Positions 63,733 through 64,000 of a DNA stretch of 64,000 bases are shown here, piece after piece (the first letter of the stretch is position 1; every line of letters starts with the position of its first letter). The DNA is from Pseudomonadales bacterium. Its GTDB lineage: Bacteria > Pseudomonadota > Gammaproteobacteria > Pseudomonadales > Azotimanducaceae. Where the stretch lies: the NCBI GenBank assembly GCA_029251375.1, contig JAQXDL010000023.1, forward strand, positions 47,011-111,010. The letters are read 5' to 3'. The notes under the pieces are model-generated. The model saw only the letters and a program-made list of their open reading frames with translations. It did not search any database and was not told the DNA's origin. A program made the translations under genes and the position numbers.

Positions 63733-63775
63733 AGCGTTACCGACCCAACCCGGATGTTGATACAAGCACGTAGCG

Positions 63776-64000
63776 CTACGAAAGCGCGATCTGTTCAGCC
63801 TGGTCCTGAACCCGGTCAAGAAATATCTGCAGATCACCCACACGGGTCTGCATCGGTGACCCATCAACCAGAGCCGTCACCAGGCGTACCCGTAGTCTTA
63901 CCTCGTCATCGTCGAGTTCGTTATTCATGCCGTGAACAGATGCCTCCAGCGCCCTGTAGAAGACCTCGTAGACAGAGCGGTACAGGCTACGAAACTCCTT
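63776..64000 (-). CDS. TetR-family regulator, C-terminal part (5' end outside window)
   Basis: An open frame of about 74 codons enters from the right edge and ends at TAG 63778-63776. It reads FRSLYRSVYEVFYRALEAS, then LVTALVDGSPMQTRVG, and resembles the C-terminal ligand-binding helices of TetR proteins. The DNA-binding domain would be outside the window. The gene ends about 45 bp before the AraC remnant. Confidence 0.5.
   Translation of the reverse strand, partial: KEFRSLYRSVYEVFYRALEASVHGMNNELDDDEVRLRVRLVTALVDGSPMQTRVGDLQIFLDRVQDQAEQIALS

Overview
The window is chromosomal DNA from a gammaproteobacterium, probably free-living or marine. The evidence is the gene content and order: dnaX-ybaB-recR, rnd-ycgL-ycgN, hrpA, mlaA, pspF divergent from pspABC, gltX and dusA. 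GC is moderate (just under half by eye). No rRNA, tRNA, CRISPR array, insertion sequence or prophage was recognised. Genus cannot be fixed from the sequence alone.

1-13,350 is a nucleobase island. xdhA-xdhB-xdhC (minus strand, overlapping genes; xdhC runs off the left edge) encode xanthine dehydrogenase and its maturation factor. They diverge from a RutR-like TetR regulator, and the gap between them holds a near match to the RutR operator. Next come an 8-oxoguanine/guanine-type deaminase, a secreted purine-nucleoside-permease (NUP) protein, two LOG-fold nucleotide nucleosidases (PpnN and a short LOG protein), a VOC protein, an MFS carrier, a 2-oxoglutarate/Fe(II) oxygenase and a phosphoribosyltransferase. 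Together they suggest uptake, base release, deamination, oxidation and salvage.

13,390-25,640 is mixed: an orphan peptide-binding protein, three GT2 glycosyltransferases, an HSL-type hydrolase, an acyl-CoA dehydrogenase, gltX with a small coupled gene, a TauD-type oxygenase, dusA and a TerB-like protein. 25,639-38,414 carries a SpoIIE-phosphatase/STAS pair, mlaA, hrpA, a MoxR-AAA/VWA pair, ycgN, ycgL, rnd, recR and ybaB. The hrpA-VWA gap contains two tandem repeat tracts with 10-bp and 11-bp periods; the second places five GATC sites exactly 11 bp apart. dnaX (38,415-40,433) has an A10 slippery run just after the gamma-core region, with stop codons close by in both other frames.

41,763-46,250 is a phage-shock (Psp) locus: pspF diverges from pspA-pspB-pspC, followed by a GIN/toastrack (DUF2807-like) protein and a second small membrane coiled-coil protein. 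PspC has a long extra N-terminus with a His/Asn/Asp repeat. 47,278-48,522 encodes a predicted periplasmic fusion of AroQ-gamma chorismate mutase and PheC-type cyclohexadienyl dehydratase. 48,512-57,435 is rich in flavin proteins (two PPOX-fold proteins, two FAD enzymes) plus an epoxide-hydrolase-like enzyme and a DUF1295 membrane protein. 57,708-62,488 has a DUF1499 lipoprotein, an outer-membrane phospholipase A-like protein and a LuxR-type response regulator with a multi-TM kinase. The right end (62,489-64,000) looks eroded: a gene-poor stretch, an unknown gene, an AraC C-terminal remnant and the 3' end of a probable TetR gene.
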